A stretch of 7,131 nucleotides of DNA from Candidatus Nitrosopolaris nunavutensis (GTDB taxonomy: Archaea; Thermoproteota; Nitrososphaeria; Nitrososphaerales; Nitrososphaeraceae). Both the position numbers and the translations under genes were made by a program. Below the pieces are notes generated by a model. The model worked only from the letters and a program-made list of their open reading frames with translations. It made no database searches and was not told where the DNA came from. The DNA is taken from NCBI GenBank assembly GCA_002501855.1, contig DAOM01000194.1, positions 1 through 7,131 of the forward strand, read 5' to 3'. Each line of letters opens with the position of its first letter. Within the stretch, counting starts at the first letter, position 1. Below are positions 6,804 through 7,131 of the stretch, one piece after another.

Positions 6804-7115
6804 GTAAAAATAATTGATGCGTAGCCAACCACGTTATTTGTGTCGCCTATTATATCACCGCTTGTGGCATACCTTAACAATTCTCCTTTGGTCGCGCCAA
6901 GAGCTTTGGCTGCTGTCATTATTGATGCAATTGCACCATACCCACAGGCAGAAACGTTAAGTCGTTCCAAAGTAGTATAAAAAATCGCAATATCTAGAGA
7001 CAGTATAGCCTCAATCAGCTCGAGATCCTTTCTATGAGCCTCGCTGTTTGGTTCGTAATGGGTAAAATCCGAGGAAGCAATAAGCAATGCGTCTTTGTGT
7101 TGCTCTGAGTCGGCT
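6800..7115 (-). CDS. MEMO-family protein (AmmeMemoRadiSam system protein B), 5'-truncated C-terminal part
   Basis: This is the C-terminal ~105 residues of a MEMO1-like protein, a family structurally related to class III extradiol dioxygenases and found in nearly all archaea; its biochemical role there is not settled. Visible signatures are SSDFTHYEP, whose His (codon 7058-7060) matches the conserved C-terminal His of the family, and NVSACGYGAI, whose Cys (6944-6946) matches the conserved Cys of the putative metal site, followed by a terminal GYASIIF strand. The frame stays open to the window edge (DSEQHKDALLIASSD), so a TTG at 7085-7087 is internal and not a start; the N-terminal half with the other conserved His residues is missing. 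Frame beyond 7115 reads adaptor sequence and should not be translated. The TGA stop (6800-6802) overlaps the mvk ATG as ATGA, implying translational coupling. Family assignment is confident; function is not. Confidence 0.88.
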
Positions 7116-7131
7116 CTGTCTCTTATACACA
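7116..7131. other. Synthetic Tn5/Nextera mosaic-end adaptor remnant
   Basis: The final 16 bases, CTGTCTCTTATACACA, are identical to the first 16 of the 19-base Tn5 mosaic end used in tagmentation libraries. The natural Tn5 outside end has A instead of T at position 4, and the natural inside end differs after CTCTT, so the match is to the engineered hybrid. It sits exactly at the window end, as expected for untrimmed adaptor at a contig terminus. It is not part of the genome and falsely extends the MEMO reading frame. Confidence 0.93.

Noticed and set aside
7085..7131. TTG at 7085-7087 as the start of a small complete protein
   Set aside because: The same frame is open upstream and encodes family-like residues before SSDFTHY; the protein is a fragment truncated by the contig end.
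7116..7131. Natural Tn5/IS50 insertion end
   Set aside because: Position 4 rules out the natural outside end and the later bases rule out the inside end; only the engineered mosaic end fits, and there is no target duplication or transposase.

Overview
The window is a compact block of archaeal housekeeping genes, all seven clear genes on the minus strand. Reading 5'->3' on that strand (right to left), they are: the C-terminal end of a MEMO-family protein, mevalonate kinase, isopentenyl phosphate kinase, type 2 isopentenyl-diphosphate isomerase, a GGPP-synthase-type prenyltransferase, archaeal glutamyl-tRNA synthetase, and a fumarylacetoacetate hydrolase (FAH) family protein. The pairing of an isopentenyl phosphate kinase (HGGGSFGH motif) with a type 2 IDI and an archaeal (non-bacterial) GluRS marks the source as archaeal. 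The gene order resembles the conserved archaeal MEMO-mvk-ipk-fni-idsA-gltX block. A Nitrososphaerota (Thaumarchaeota) source is my best guess from overall look and mid-range GC, but it is not proven by the sequence.

Layout: 6800-7115 MEMO fragment, cut by the window edge; 5808-6803 mvk; 4987-5766 ipk; 3887-4984 idi-2/fni; 2877-3890 idsA; 1015-2871 gltX; 116-985 FAH-family gene. Spacing is very tight: MEMO/mvk and idi/idsA share ATGA stop-start overlaps, ipk/idi are 2 bp apart, idsA/gltX 5 bp, gltX/FAH 29 bp, and mvk/ipk 41 bp. This fits one polycistronic unit whose main promoter lies beyond the right edge. A weak TATA-like element in the mvk/ipk gap is the only internal promoter candidate seen.

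How the genes work together: MVK makes mevalonate 5-phosphate, IPK converts isopentenyl phosphate to IPP, IDI-2 equilibrates IPP and DMAPP, and the prenyltransferase condenses them into the C20 chain of archaeal ether lipids. The steps between mevalonate phosphate and isopentenyl phosphate (decarboxylase or dehydratase route), and those making mevalonate, are not in the window. GluRS and the FAH-family enzyme are metabolically unrelated passengers of the same transcript.

The last 16 bases (7116-7131) match the synthetic Tn5/Nextera mosaic end and are almost certainly untrimmed library adaptor, so the right edge is a contig end and the MEMO gene is broken by assembly rather than biology. The left edge (1-115) has no certain gene; a short hydrophobic plus-strand reading frame ending at 95 may be the tail of a convergent membrane-protein gene. 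I see no defence system, mobile element, CRISPR array or structured RNA, and no convincing sign of an undescribed system. The most interesting local oddities are a Ser/Gly triplet-repeat insertion in GluRS and an ATGAA repeat with several overlapping start codons in front of the FAH gene.
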